A stretch of 64,000 nucleotides of DNA from positions 313,745 through 377,744 of the forward strand of contig JACKHN010000006.1 in the NCBI GenBank assembly GCA_020638975.1, in the 5' to 3' direction. Shown piece after piece: positions 18,354 to 26,887 of this stretch. The notes beneath the pieces were generated by a model. The model was not told where the DNA came from. It saw only the letters and a list, made by a program, of their open reading frames with translations, and ran no database searches. The position numbers and the translations under genes were made by a program. The stretch is from Planctomycetaceae bacterium (GTDB lineage: Bacteria > Planctomycetota > Planctomycetia > Pirellulales > Pirellulaceae). Every line of letters begins with the position of its first letter. Position 1 is the stretch's first letter.

Positions 18354-19385
18354 CTATCGCTTTCGACCATGGTGACGCTGATTAAACGAAGCGGGATCGA
18401 ACGGGTCCACTGCGGGCTCAGCAACTTGTTTTGCTGGTCGAGCCGTCGGCAGTGATGACTCGGGTCGAGCGGAATCGGACTTAGGCAGTCGTCCTGGCTG
18501 GTACAACAAGTCACTCGCTGGCGCAATCGACGACGGTTCCGCCGAACGACGTCCTGTACCGAAGCTGTCGAGCCAGGCTTGCAACGCGTCGAGTTGCCTC
18601 CGCTCTCGCTCTGTGATCGCCGGGAAGTCCGAACCACCGTGCGAACTAGTGGCTTTCGCCAACAAGACGCTGTTTAGAGGTGATTTGCGATCGATGTAAG
18701 CCAATGTCGCGGTGAGGTTACGTTCCGTCAGTCGCCGTGTCGTCGCTTGCCCGAGGAACGGGCGGAATAGCACATAGTCGCTCGACCCTCGATTGTTGTG
18801 GCATCCGCCAGACGCACAACGGTTTAAAAGCAGTGGCTGGACGGCTGAGGTAAATTCGTCGAGCGTATGGCCGGGTAACGCGTTGACAGTCTCCTCAAAG
18901 CTTGCTTTAGCGATCTCAGACTCTATGGCCTTGGTTGGCTCAGAAGATGAAGCAACTTTCGCACTCGCTACTAGTCGTAGATGCAGCGCTTCGAGTTGGG
19001 GCTGTCTGCCGAAGATTCTTTCGGCGGCGAGGAGTTGGTCAGCCGCGCGCGCCGTCAAACCGTGCTGCAGGCACCATAGCGTCAATTCGATTCGAGAGGC
19101 AAAGCGATCGTCAAGACGCGACCGCTTGAACGCGTAAGCTTCTTGCATGTTGCTGACGACTGCCAGGACGTCGGCGGCGGGCACTCTGGCCTCACCAGAC
19201 TCTCCGAGCAAGACGACATAGCGGTCTCCTGCCGGCGTAATGAATCCGCTCAGCGTAGTGCCGTGTTTCAACAGCAGCACTCCGTCTTGCGACTGCTGGA
19301 GCAACTGTTGCGCGACGCCAACTTGAGTGATCGTGACGAGCACACACAGTGTCATCGCAAGATGGTGCATTGTTTTAAGTTTCAT
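18354..19385 (-). CDS. Secreted protein with C-x4-CH cytochrome-like motif, unknown function
   Basis: A 343-aa protein with a signal peptide (MTLCVLVTITQVGVAQQ). Residues 30-75 form a small beta-rich segment (LLLKHGTTLSGFITPAGDRYVVLLG), then a helical stretch to about 160. Around 180-260 is a planctomycete cytochrome-like region: FTSAVQPLLLNRCASGGCHN with Cys190, Cys195 and His196, giving C-x4-C-H rather than C-x2-C-H, and later SVLLAKATSSHGGSDFPAITERE, where downstream Met/His ligands usually sit. The C-terminus is Pro/Ser-rich and probably disordered. Heme attachment is uncertain. An alpha/beta hydrolase gene lies about 100 bp upstream on the same strand. Confidence 0.75.
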   Translation of the reverse strand: MKLKTMHHLAMTLCVLVTITQVGVAQQLLQQSQDGVLLLKHGTTLSGFITPAGDRYVVLLGESGEARVPAADVLAVVSNMQEAYAFKRSRLDDRFASRIELTLWCLQHGLTARAADQLLAAERIFGRQPQLEALHLRLVASAKVASSSEPTKAIESEIAKASFEETVNALPGHTLDEFTSAVQPLLLNRCASGGCHNNRGSSDYVLFRPFLGQATTRRLTERNLTATLAYIDRKSPLNSVLLAKATSSHGGSDFPAITERERRQLDALQAWLDSFGTGRRSAEPSSIAPASDLLYQPGRLPKSDSARPESSLPTARPAKQVAEPAVDPFDPASFNQRHHGRKR

Positions 19386-19490
19386 GCTGGATGCTATTAG
19401 GAAAACGCCCAGAATGCGTCAATAGCAAGGCGGCTAAAGCTCGCCGCTAGCATGCGATTCCCAGCAGCATTGGACGGAACTCGATAGACG

Positions 19491-20405
19491 TCACTGACCA
19501 GCGACAGCCGTTCGTTGCACGAACTCGCGCAGCTGCAAGTAGTATTCGTCAGGCGGATAGTCGTTGTGACCAAGTCCCTCGAATGTCAAGAACTGTTTGT
19601 TCGATGTGGGTGCGGCATCGAACAGTTGTCTGCCGAGTTCAATCGGGATGAGTTCGTCGTTTGTGCCGTGACTTTGCAGTAACGATCCTTGAAATCGCGA
19701 AATTTTTTCGGCCGAGTTCAGTCGAGTTCGCATTAACAACTTGACCGGTGCCCACCAGTGCAATCTCGCCGCGACTTCGGGCATGCTCGGGAAGGTGCTT
19801 TCCAAGATCAGTGTTCGACTGTGGTGGCGATCCGCCAGATCAACTGCCACCGCTCCTCCCAGCGACCGCCCCATTAACAGAATCTGTCGGGGGTCGACAC
19901 CAGCACGTGCGGTTAACCACGCGTGTGCCGCTTGGCCATCGGCTAAGACTCCGGCTTCGTTCGCCGCCCCCTCGCTTCGTCCATAGCCTCGGTAGTCGAA
20001 GACGAAGACTGCCACATCTAAACTTGAACGCAGTTGCTCTGCCAACGGAGCCACATAGGCAACGTGCTCGCCATTGCCGTGGCAGTACAGCAAGTAAGCC
20101 TGGGGGGCGGGGTGATCGAGATACCAACCGTGCAACTTCGTCCCATCGTCGGCGACGAAGTGGACATCCTCGTACTTCAGCCACGTCGGCTCCCAGTCAC
20201 CACTGGGAAAACGAGGTGCGGGAAAGATCAGCTTGTTCTCAAGCAGATACAGCAACAACAACACCGCCAGATAGATCCACAGGCAAATGAGCAACAAACG
20301 ACGCACTCGCCTGCCCCATCGAACTCGCCCGGTGCGTTGCTCGACGCCGGATGGCTGACTCACAGGTGCCACGCTTCGCGCTCCGGACACCACCGACGAA
20401 TCCAA
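19491..20405 (-). CDS. Membrane-anchored alpha/beta hydrolase
   Basis: A 304-aa protein. An Arg-rich cytoplasmic N-terminus is followed by one membrane helix at about residues 37-56 (LLLICLWIYLAVLLLLYLLE), then the hydrolase domain facing the periplasm. LLYCHGNGEH is the oxyanion region, FDYRGYGRSEG follows, the nucleophile elbow is GRSLGG with Ser181, and SHGTNDELIP and GLGHNDY supply the acid and His. The layout resembles BEM46/YfhR-type hydrolases. Substrate unknown; a lipid or peptide ester is plausible. It starts 78 bp downstream of the DUF1571 gene stop. Confidence 0.88.
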   Translation of the reverse strand: MDSSVVSGARSVAPVSQPSGVEQRTGRVRWGRRVRRLLLICLWIYLAVLLLLYLLENKLIFPAPRFPSGDWEPTWLKYEDVHFVADDGTKLHGWYLDHPAPQAYLLYCHGNGEHVAYVAPLAEQLRSSLDVAVFVFDYRGYGRSEGAANEAGVLADGQAAHAWLTARAGVDPRQILLMGRSLGGAVAVDLADRHHSRTLILESTFPSMPEVAARLHWWAPVKLLMRTRLNSAEKISRFQGSLLQSHGTNDELIPIELGRQLFDAAPTSNKQFLTFEGLGHNDYPPDEYYLQLREFVQRTAVAGQ

Positions 20406-20483
20406 CTGGTATACGGTGTTAACTCGGAGTCGCGTGTGACGACTGTCATCATCTTAGGTAGACGAAGTAGAACGCGAGGTGTC

Positions 20484-21371
20484 CTAGTTGGCCTTCTTCG
20501 TGTAGTCAAAGTCAGCTTCGCTCAAACCAACATTCAGTTTCATATCTAGATAGGTGTATGCCTCGTCGACTTCCGGCTTTCCGCCAGGAGTTGACGGCCA
20601 AGTGTAGGCGGCGTAGCGCACCGGAACCTGCAACTGATCGTCGATGAAGACTCGTGCCACATGAAAATCGAATTGGGGCTGTTGCACCGGATGGACGACT
20701 TCTATGACCAAGCAGCTACGACCGTTGATCTTCGCACCTTCGATGTACCGTACTTGCGTCGACAGCGCCTGGGGATCGGTCTTTCGATCTCGTGTCGCGC
20801 GTTCGATGAGCTTGTCAACCAGATTCTCGATGCCAATTTCGGAGATGGGATAGCGTTGACCTTGCATCGCCAGGATGCCATCTGGATTTAGCCACACCCA
20901 CCCAAACGCAGCTTTAATACCTTTTGCCTCGTGAGCCACCATCTTGCCGTTGTTTTGGCCTTCGACATAGATCACCTCACGTCCCTGGACCGCATCGGGC
21001 TTTAAGAAATTCAGGTAAACGCTGAGCGGCTGTTGTACTCCTCCGTCGACGATTTTGCGATTGCGAATGAGGGCTCGCATGTGCTCTGGCGGGGGCAACT
21101 CACCGTTGATGCGTTCTTGCTTAACGATCGTGCAGCTGTAATCGGACACTTGCGTTCGAATCCGGTGCAGCCCTTCTTCGGCAATCTGTATCGCTCGATC
21201 AAGAGGGTGCTCTGCTTGACGCTGCTCGGGCTCGATTCGCTTGGTCACGCGAAAGACGGGCTCTTTTAGTTGATCGCGAGGCTGTTGAGCCCAGCCTAGC
21301 CCTACCGTATAGAGCGCGGTAGACGACGCAAGCATACTAATCCACGTCCGACGTGATAAGCGCGACGACAT
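20484..21371 (-). CDS. DUF1571 domain-containing secreted protein
   Basis: A 295-aa protein. The ATG at 21371 is chosen because AGGAAAGGA precedes it and the N-terminus becomes MSSRLSRRTWISMLASSTAL, a signal sequence with a pair of arginines. Family landmarks: AIQIAEEGLHRIRTQVSDYSCTIVKQER, VYLNFLKPDAVQGREVIYVEGQN, and C-terminal YAAYTWPSTPGGKPEVDEAYTY plus DYTKKAN. DUF1571 proteins resemble outer-membrane-lipoprotein-sorting folds (LolA/RseB-like), but a role has not been shown. It heads a minus-strand run ending in sulfatase genes. Confidence 0.85.
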   Translation of the reverse strand: MSSRLSRRTWISMLASSTALYTVGLGWAQQPRDQLKEPVFRVTKRIEPEQRQAEHPLDRAIQIAEEGLHRIRTQVSDYSCTIVKQERINGELPPPEHMRALIRNRKIVDGGVQQPLSVYLNFLKPDAVQGREVIYVEGQNNGKMVAHEAKGIKAAFGWVWLNPDGILAMQGQRYPISEIGIENLVDKLIERATRDRKTDPQALSTQVRYIEGAKINGRSCLVIEVVHPVQQPQFDFHVARVFIDDQLQVPVRYAAYTWPSTPGGKPEVDEAYTYLDMKLNVGLSEADFDYTKKAN

Positions 21372-21594
21372 GCGGAATCCTTTCCTCGAGTTGAACGAAT
21401 GACGGCAGCTCCGCTGCACGTGCTACGTGGCTTCTGTGGTTCTTGTAGTGGTTATCGCCGTTGTGATGTCGGACAAATTAGAATCAACGTGAAAGGCACG
21501 AGGTCTTACCCAATCGGCCAAAGATGCTAAGTTACCACGCGTCGTTCACCCGAAGATCTTACGCAATCGTGCCATTTTCAGGGAGACTGTTTTC

Positions 21595-22248
21595 GTGTCG
21601 AGTCGCTTGCATCTCGCCGTCGTCGTGTCGCAATTGTTTCAAGAGAACGCCTACATTGCCTATCTTGAAGGTCGAAAGGATTGTTTGGTGTTCGACCCAG
21701 GCCTCGATTCGGACTTGATTATCGAGAAGCTCGCCGAATTGAAAGTCGAGCCGGTGGCGATTGTGAATACTCATGGACACGCCGACCACATTGCGGGAAA
21801 CGCTGCCCTCAAGAAGGCCTGGCCGCAGGCACCCATCGTAATCGGCACGAACGATGCGAAAAAGTTGACCAGTCCGATTGAGAATCTGTCGCGATCCTAT
21901 GGCGTCGACTTAATTAGCCCTAAGGCTGATCAACTCGTTAACGAAGGGGACGTCTATTCAGCGGCCGGAATTGACCTGGAGGTCTACGACACACCCGGAC
22001 ATTCGGTAGGTCACGTCGTTTTCGTTTGGAAAGGCGGAACGCCTTGGGTTGTTTTTGGGGGGGATGTATTGTTCCATGGCAGTATTGGGCGAACAGATTT
22101 TCCCGATGGCAGCTTCGAGCAACTTGCTTCCGCCATCCGATCCAAGCTCTATACACTGCCGGATGACACGCTCGTCCTTCCCGGTCATGGGCCAACCACA
22201 ACGATTGGCTTTGAGAAGCAACACAATCCCTTTGTGCCGGGACCGTAA
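21595..22248 (+). CDS. Metallo-beta-lactamase fold hydrolase (glyoxalase II-like)
   Basis: A 217-aa protein with a GTG start at 21595 preceded by GGGAG. The metal-binding signature THGHADH spans residues 59-65 (His60, His62, Asp64, His65). TPGHSVGHVVF, FGGDVLFHGSIGRTD and LPGHGPTT give the remaining ligands. The GSIGRTDFP sequence and overall length fit the glyoxalase II/YcbL group, which hydrolyse thioesters such as S-lactoylglutathione; no specific substrate can be assigned. Cytoplasmic, monocistronic, and convergent with a Tat-exported oxidoreductase. Confidence 0.9.
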   Translation: MSSRLHLAVVVSQLFQENAYIAYLEGRKDCLVFDPGLDSDLIIEKLAELKVEPVAIVNTHGHADHIAGNAALKKAWPQAPIVIGTNDAKKLTSPIENLSRSYGVDLISPKADQLVNEGDVYSAAGIDLEVYDTPGHSVGHVVFVWKGGTPWVVFGGDVLFHGSIGRTDFPDGSFEQLASAIRSKLYTLPDDTLVLPGHGPTTTIGFEKQHNPFVPGP

Positions 22249-22296
22249 GCGAGACAAGGTCTTAAGCGAGACGAGGTCGTTGGCCAAGAAACAATC

Positions 22297-22322
22297 GAGG
22301 GGCCGGGAAATCCCGACCCCTC
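22297..22322. terminator. Hairpin between convergent genes, possible bidirectional terminator
   Basis: GAGGGGCCGGGA at 22297-22308 pairs with TCCCGACCCCTC at 22311-22322 with a single mismatch and an AA turn. It lies between two convergent stop codons (22248 and 22367). There is no T-run on the plus side, so intrinsic termination is uncertain. Confidence 0.55.
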
Positions 22323-22366
22323 GCAACATTCCAACTAGGTGCGAACTCATCGCACACGAACCACGG

Positions 22367-23767
22367 CTAGATCGACCAGCCTTCGCGATACTCACGTTGA
22401 ACAAACTCGTTCACGGCCTCGACATTCGTGCTTCGCAGGCTCTTCGCATCCCATTCGATGCGCTGGCCTTCACCAGCTCGCATGGCTAGGTTGCCGACGA
22501 GGATCGTTTCGGTTAGGCGACCGGCATAGCCAAAGTTCGACATGGTGCCGGGCTCGTATTCGCCCTTCACCGTACTGACGAACTCCCACTTCTGTCGTTG
22601 ATCGCCACCCGCCTTGAACGGGATGCGTGGCAACGATTGCTCCGGCTTTGCGAAGTCCTTGAAGTTATCTTCTGGGAGCAAGTAGTACTGAGCACCGTAA
22701 TCGTCTGGCGAGAACAAGAGTCCCTTGCTGCCAACAACTACTGCGCCGCTTGTTTTGCGACCACCTTCGCGTTGCTCTTGGATTCGCTTCTGGAACGATT
22801 TCGGAAGCTGGCTGATCAGATCATCGTTGGGCAAGTTTCCACCGTCGTACCAGTAGAAGTTGCAGGCTGGCAAGTTACCTCGCTTCGGGAACTCGAACAT
22901 CAACGACGAGCTACCGGGGAACGTCTCACCTTCGAAGATGCCTGGATTCTTCACGGCGGTAACTGCAATTGGATCCCATAGCTCCAACGCCATAACGGGC
23001 ATGTTCGTGGTATGGCAAGCCATATCACCGAGAGCTCCGGTGCCGAAGTCAACCCAACCACGCCAGTTGAACGAGTGATACACACCGTCCTTGAAAGGTC
23101 GCATGGGAGCTGGCCCGATCCAAGCATCCCAATTCAATCCCTCTGGAATCTTATCTTCGCCTTCGGGACGACCGACACCTTGTGGCCACACCGGACGATT
23201 CGACCAAATGTGAACTTCGGTAACATCGCCAATCGCACCTGAGCGAATGACTTCCACCGCTTCACGAAGACCATCTTCCGAAGTGCCTTGATTACCCATC
23301 TGCGTGACGACTCCCATCTCCTGCGAGACTTCGCGCATCATACGTGCTTCCTTGATCGACCACGTCAGCGGCTTCTGGCAATAGATATGCTTCTTCATCC
23401 GCATCGCTTTGATTGCGGCACAGGCATGGTTATGGTCCGGCGTGCTCACCGTTACGATGTCGACCTTGTCACCGAGTTGATCCAACATCTCGCGGTAATC
23501 GGTGAACTGTTTCGCGTCTGGGAACTCGCGTCCCTTCTTCGTAAGTGTTCCGCCATCGACATCGCACAACCCGACGATCGCAACGCCTTGCTCGCCGATG
23601 TGACTCGTGTCGCTGCTACCTTTGCCGCCGACGCCGATACAAGCAGCACTCAGCGATTGCAGTGGCGAGTCCTGAGCCTTCGTGACGGCTTGCCCGCCGA
23701 TCCAAAATCCGGCACCAATCGCAGCGGATTGGCCCATAAAACTACGGCGTGTTGTCTTTCTTGTCAT
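22367..23767 (-). CDS. Gfo/Idh/MocA family oxidoreductase with Tat signal
   Basis: A 466-aa protein. The start at 23767 is preceded by AGAGGAAA; the twin-arginine signal is TTRRSFMGQSAAIGAGFWIGG. A Rossmann domain follows (AACIGVGGKGSSDT, VGLCDVD, DIVTVSTPDHNHACAA, HIYCQKPLTWSIKEARMM), where CQKP replaces the usual EKP. The C-terminal domain includes HIWSNRPVWPQG, GALGDMACHTTNMP and NFYWYDGG, typical of the exported planctomycete/Bacteroidetes subgroup, some of which are glycosidases that use NAD (GH109-like). Export with a folded NAD(P) cofactor via Tat fits the signal. Substrate unknown. Confidence 0.92.
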   Translation of the reverse strand: MTRKTTRRSFMGQSAAIGAGFWIGGQAVTKAQDSPLQSLSAACIGVGGKGSSDTSHIGEQGVAIVGLCDVDGGTLTKKGREFPDAKQFTDYREMLDQLGDKVDIVTVSTPDHNHACAAIKAMRMKKHIYCQKPLTWSIKEARMMREVSQEMGVVTQMGNQGTSEDGLREAVEVIRSGAIGDVTEVHIWSNRPVWPQGVGRPEGEDKIPEGLNWDAWIGPAPMRPFKDGVYHSFNWRGWVDFGTGALGDMACHTTNMPVMALELWDPIAVTAVKNPGIFEGETFPGSSSLMFEFPKRGNLPACNFYWYDGGNLPNDDLISQLPKSFQKRIQEQREGGRKTSGAVVVGSKGLLFSPDDYGAQYYLLPEDNFKDFAKPEQSLPRIPFKAGGDQRQKWEFVSTVKGEYEPGTMSNFGYAGRLTETILVGNLAMRAGEGQRIEWDAKSLRSTNVEAVNEFVQREYREGWSI

Positions 23768-24114
23768 GAAACATTTCCTCTGACGGAGTTAAACGGAGTA
23801 TTTGAGTCGCCGCCATGAATGCAACTACCGTTGAGTTGCTGGCGACGAGACAGATTGGACGAAGCGAACCTTCTCAACTCCCAAGCGGTGCGAGAGGGGC
23901 AATGCCCTGTAAAATCAGCTTCTACGATAACAAGCAGCCACCCCACAAACAATCACTCCGGAAGCAGTATTTATACTACTTCGCTGCTTCCAGCTCCCCC
24001 GTCTCACGGGGGCTTCGCGATCGTCGCTCAAGCCATTAACATCGACATTGGATCGCTGATCCGTTCAGCGGCTTCGCCTGAACCAAAACCGAATTTGCGT
24101 GGATCACTTCTATC
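23768..24114. other. Divergent intergenic region
   Basis: Divergent spacer of about 350 bp that must hold promoters for the oxidoreductase (minus) and the LRR lipoprotein (plus). One inverted repeat, GGAAGCAG and CTGCTTCC flanking 16 bases, lies near 23957-23988. Open frames here have shadow-like composition and no gene is called. Confidence 0.4.
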
Positions 24115-25434
24115 ATGACAGAGTTTAGATCATTCAAGTCTCTGGCAGTTGTCGCGTCTCTCGGACTTGCGGCCAGCGGTTGCAAGCCAAATTCACCGGT
24201 GGCACCGCCGACTCCGCCAGCGCCAGCCGAAGTCAGAGCAACGGTTGTTGCGGATGATCCCGCTGCGGTCGCAGCGTTGTCAGAAGCCGGATTCCTCCTG
24301 ACAAAAAACAAGGACGGTAATGTCACCGAGTTCTCCGTCGCAAGCGACACAGACATCTCCAGTTCGTTCTCGCATCTCGCCGGTTTGCCGAACGTCGAAG
24401 TCGCTCGCTTCACCGGTCCCGGAATTACCGATGCCGGCATGGCGGTGCTCTCCAACTTCACCCGATTGAAGCGACTCGATCTGACCGATTCTGCGATCGG
24501 TGATGAAACCGTGAAGATTGCCAGCCAGCTCAAAGACCTCGAAGTTCTGTTCTTGCGTCGCGCCGCGGTGACCGATGCCGGGCTCGAACCTTTGACCGGG
24601 CTCACGAAACTTCGCGCCATCGATCTGCGGAACAGCAACATCACCGATGCCGGAATGGATCATCTGGCCAAGATCAAAACCTTGGTTGACATCCAGCTTG
24701 AAAAGTCCAAGGTCACCGATGCTGGCGTGGCCAAGTTAGCGGGCCTGCCGCTGAAGTCGTTCAACGTCAATTACTGCACCGCCGTGGGCGACCCATCGTT
24801 GGCAATCCTCGGCGCGATGTCGGCACTTGAGTCGATTCAGATGGACTCGGCGCGAATTACCGACGCTGGCATGCCAGCCGTTGCGAACTTAAAGAATCTC
24901 AAGCGATTCCGAATTCACTACGCGGATGTCACCGGCGAAGGCTTTGCCCACTTGGCGAAGCTCGTCAAGCTGGAACGGCTTGAATTGCGAGGTACGTCAC
25001 TGGACGACGCTGGCCTGGAGGTGATCTCAGCGCTGCCGAACGTGAACTACTTGGATATCAGCGAATGCAAGTTGGCAACACCCGAAGGAATAAAGAAGAT
25101 CGGGAAGTTGACCGGCCTGAAGAATCTCGGCTTCTGGGAGACCAAGCTCGACGACGAAGCGTTAAATGCGCTGGGCGACTTGACGAACCTTGAAGCACTC
25201 GATTTGAAGGCCACGCAGATCACCGACGAATCGGTCGGAACGATTCTAAAGTTTCAAAAGCTCAAGACGCTCGATGTCGGTGGAACTCAATTGACCAACG
25301 ACAGCTTTCGCCAGTTGGCCGCGCTGCCCAACTTGAAAGTCCTGAACGTTGCCAACACGAGCATCGGTTTTGATGTGATCGACGAGTTGGCGGAGAACTA
25401 CAAGGACCTTAAAGTTGTCGAATTCGAGAATTAG
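24115..25434 (+). CDS. Leucine-rich-repeat lipoprotein
   Basis: A 439-aa protein. The signal peptide ends in a lipobox LAASGC (lipidated Cys23), followed by a Pro/Ala linker, then about twelve 23-24-residue LRR units from about residue 75 to the end, of the cysteine-containing/GALA type (consensus like ITDAGMDHLAKIKTLVDIQL; KVTDAGVAKLAGLPLKSF). The repeat begins with a short region similar to AALSEAGFLLTKNKDGNVTEF, as in many planctomycete LRR proteins. Probably an outer- or inner-membrane-anchored protein-protein interaction surface. It is followed after 58 bp by a Gfo/Idh/MocA gene. A second LRR protein of the same kind is at 42029-43345. Confidence 0.9.
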   Translation: MTEFRSFKSLAVVASLGLAASGCKPNSPVAPPTPPAPAEVRATVVADDPAAVAALSEAGFLLTKNKDGNVTEFSVASDTDISSSFSHLAGLPNVEVARFTGPGITDAGMAVLSNFTRLKRLDLTDSAIGDETVKIASQLKDLEVLFLRRAAVTDAGLEPLTGLTKLRAIDLRNSNITDAGMDHLAKIKTLVDIQLEKSKVTDAGVAKLAGLPLKSFNVNYCTAVGDPSLAILGAMSALESIQMDSARITDAGMPAVANLKNLKRFRIHYADVTGEGFAHLAKLVKLERLELRGTSLDDAGLEVISALPNVNYLDISECKLATPEGIKKIGKLTGLKNLGFWETKLDDEALNALGDLTNLEALDLKATQITDESVGTILKFQKLKTLDVGGTQLTNDSFRQLAALPNLKVLNVANTSIGFDVIDELAENYKDLKVVEFEN

Positions 25435-25492
25435 AGTTCCGAAGTTTCCGAAAACTTCAGAAGTCTCCGTCCACGTTCGATGAGCTCCAATC

Positions 25493-26518
25493 ATGGCGTT
25501 GCCGAATCCGATTCGATGGGGAATCATCGGCATAGGCCGCTTCGGACGGCTGCACGCTCGTGGGGTGGAGTCGATTTACGGTCTCGAACTGGCGGCGATC
25601 TGCAATCGGAATCAACAGCGACTCGACGCAGCACACGCGGAGTTTCCAGCGACCATTGCTTCAACCGACTACCGCGAACTACTGGACGATCCGTCGATCG
25701 ACGCCGTCAGCATCACGACGCATTGGCAAGATCACTACGAAGTGGCGGGTGCTGCACTGAAAAGTGGCAAGCACGTTCTGCTCGAAAAGCCGATGGCATC
25801 GACGAGTGACGAGTGTCGCCAACTCGTTGAATTGTCTCAAACTTCACGCGGCAAGTTCATGGTCGGGCACATCTGCCGGTTCGATCCGCGCGTTAGTCTC
25901 GCTAAGAAGGCGATCGTGGAAGGTCGGATCGGACGCATTGTTTCCATGCACGCTAAACGCAACTTGCCTCGGGCACCGGGCTCGTTGCGGCTCGATAAGA
26001 CATCTCCGCTGATGGGCGACGGAATTCATGACGCGGATCTAATGATGTGGTTTCTGGGCCGCGAACCTACACGAGTTTATGGCCGTTACGTTCGGTTCAA
26101 CGAGTTTCGATATGCGGATGTCGGCTGGGCAATGCTGGAATTTGATGACACCGCGATCGGTGTGGTCGAAACGAATTGGGGGCTTCCCGCCAATACGCCA
26201 ACAGTCATTGACGCAACGTTACAAGTCATCGGGACCGATGGCATGTTAACCATTGACTGTTCGCATACGGGCCTCACAATCCTCGATCCCAACGGGTTGA
26301 AGATGCAGGACACCGACTACTGGCCGGAGCAGTACGGATCACTCGTCGGCGTCTTGCAAAACGAGATCGCTTACTTCGCCAATTGTATTCGCCAAGACAC
26401 TAACCCGAACGTAATCACACCCGTCGAAGCTGCGAGGGCGGTGTATGTCATGGAGGCGGCAGAGCGAGCCGCAAACGGAGGCCATCCGGTCTCGTTGCGG
26501 TTAGACAGTTTCGTGTAA
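25493..26518 (+). CDS. Gfo/Idh/MocA family oxidoreductase, cytoplasmic
   Basis: A 341-aa protein of the usual length. The Rossmann motif is WGIIGIGRFGRLHARG, then ICNRN, VSITTHWQDHYEVAGAAL and HVLLEKPMA with the catalytic Lys in EKP. The C-terminal domain includes HICRFDPRV, GDGIHDADLMMWFLG (His/Asp of the active site) and VETNWGLPANTP. No signal peptide. Likely an NAD(P)-dependent sugar or inositol dehydrogenase of unknown substrate. A strong hairpin right after its stop probably ends the transcript. Confidence 0.93.
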   Translation: MALPNPIRWGIIGIGRFGRLHARGVESIYGLELAAICNRNQQRLDAAHAEFPATIASTDYRELLDDPSIDAVSITTHWQDHYEVAGAALKSGKHVLLEKPMASTSDECRQLVELSQTSRGKFMVGHICRFDPRVSLAKKAIVEGRIGRIVSMHAKRNLPRAPGSLRLDKTSPLMGDGIHDADLMMWFLGREPTRVYGRYVRFNEFRYADVGWAMLEFDDTAIGVVETNWGLPANTPTVIDATLQVIGTDGMLTIDCSHTGLTILDPNGLKMQDTDYWPEQYGSLVGVLQNEIAYFANCIRQDTNPNVITPVEAARAVYVMEAAERAANGGHPVSLRLDSFV

Positions 26519-26524
26519 AGTAAA

Positions 26525-26554
26525 ACGTACGCACTTCTTTGGAAGTGCGTACGT
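26525..26554. terminator. Strong palindromic hairpin terminator between convergent genes
   Basis: ACGTACGCACTTC at 26525-26537 and its exact complement at 26542-26554 form a 13-bp stem with a TTTG loop. It starts 6 bp after the stop of the plus-strand oxidoreductase and lies before the 3' end of the minus-strand small lipoprotein, so it may serve both directions. Confidence 0.7.
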
Positions 26555-26615
26555 CTGAAACATGGGCTTGCCGATAAGCGTCTCGACGTTCGGCTAATGT
26601 CGAGTTGCCGAACGA

Positions 26616-26762
26616 CTAAACGCCACCCGATTCGTTAACTGCTGGGTCGTTCTGAATTTCTTCCGGAGTTGCCGGCGTCCCAACGCCCGGTTCCTTAGAG
26701 CATCCGACAGCGACACTCATTACGACAACCAACAACATCATCAATAACGCAAATTTCTTCAT
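26616..26762 (-). CDS. Small lipoprotein (48 aa)
   Basis: Begins MKKFALLMMLLVVVMSVAVG followed by Cys21: a textbook signal peptide with lipobox VAVGC, then a short acidic tail (SKEPGVGTPATPEEIQNDPA). A longer frame starting at 26876 exists, but the ATG at 26762 is where the signal peptide begins. It lies 125 bp downstream of the DUF1559 gene on the same strand; small lipoproteins in this position are common next to DUF1559 genes in Planctomycetota. Function unknown. Confidence 0.75.
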   Translation of the reverse strand: MKKFALLMMLLVVVMSVAVGCSKEPGVGTPATPEEIQNDPAVNESGGV

Positions 26763-26887
26763 ATTTAGCAGTACTTTCAATTGGCTAGATTTGTAGCTTG
26801 GCTTCTCCGCCATGCGAGATGTGAAATTAACAACTAAAGTTGCGTTTGGCCGCACCATGCGAGCGACCAGACGCAACGGTCTTCTGG

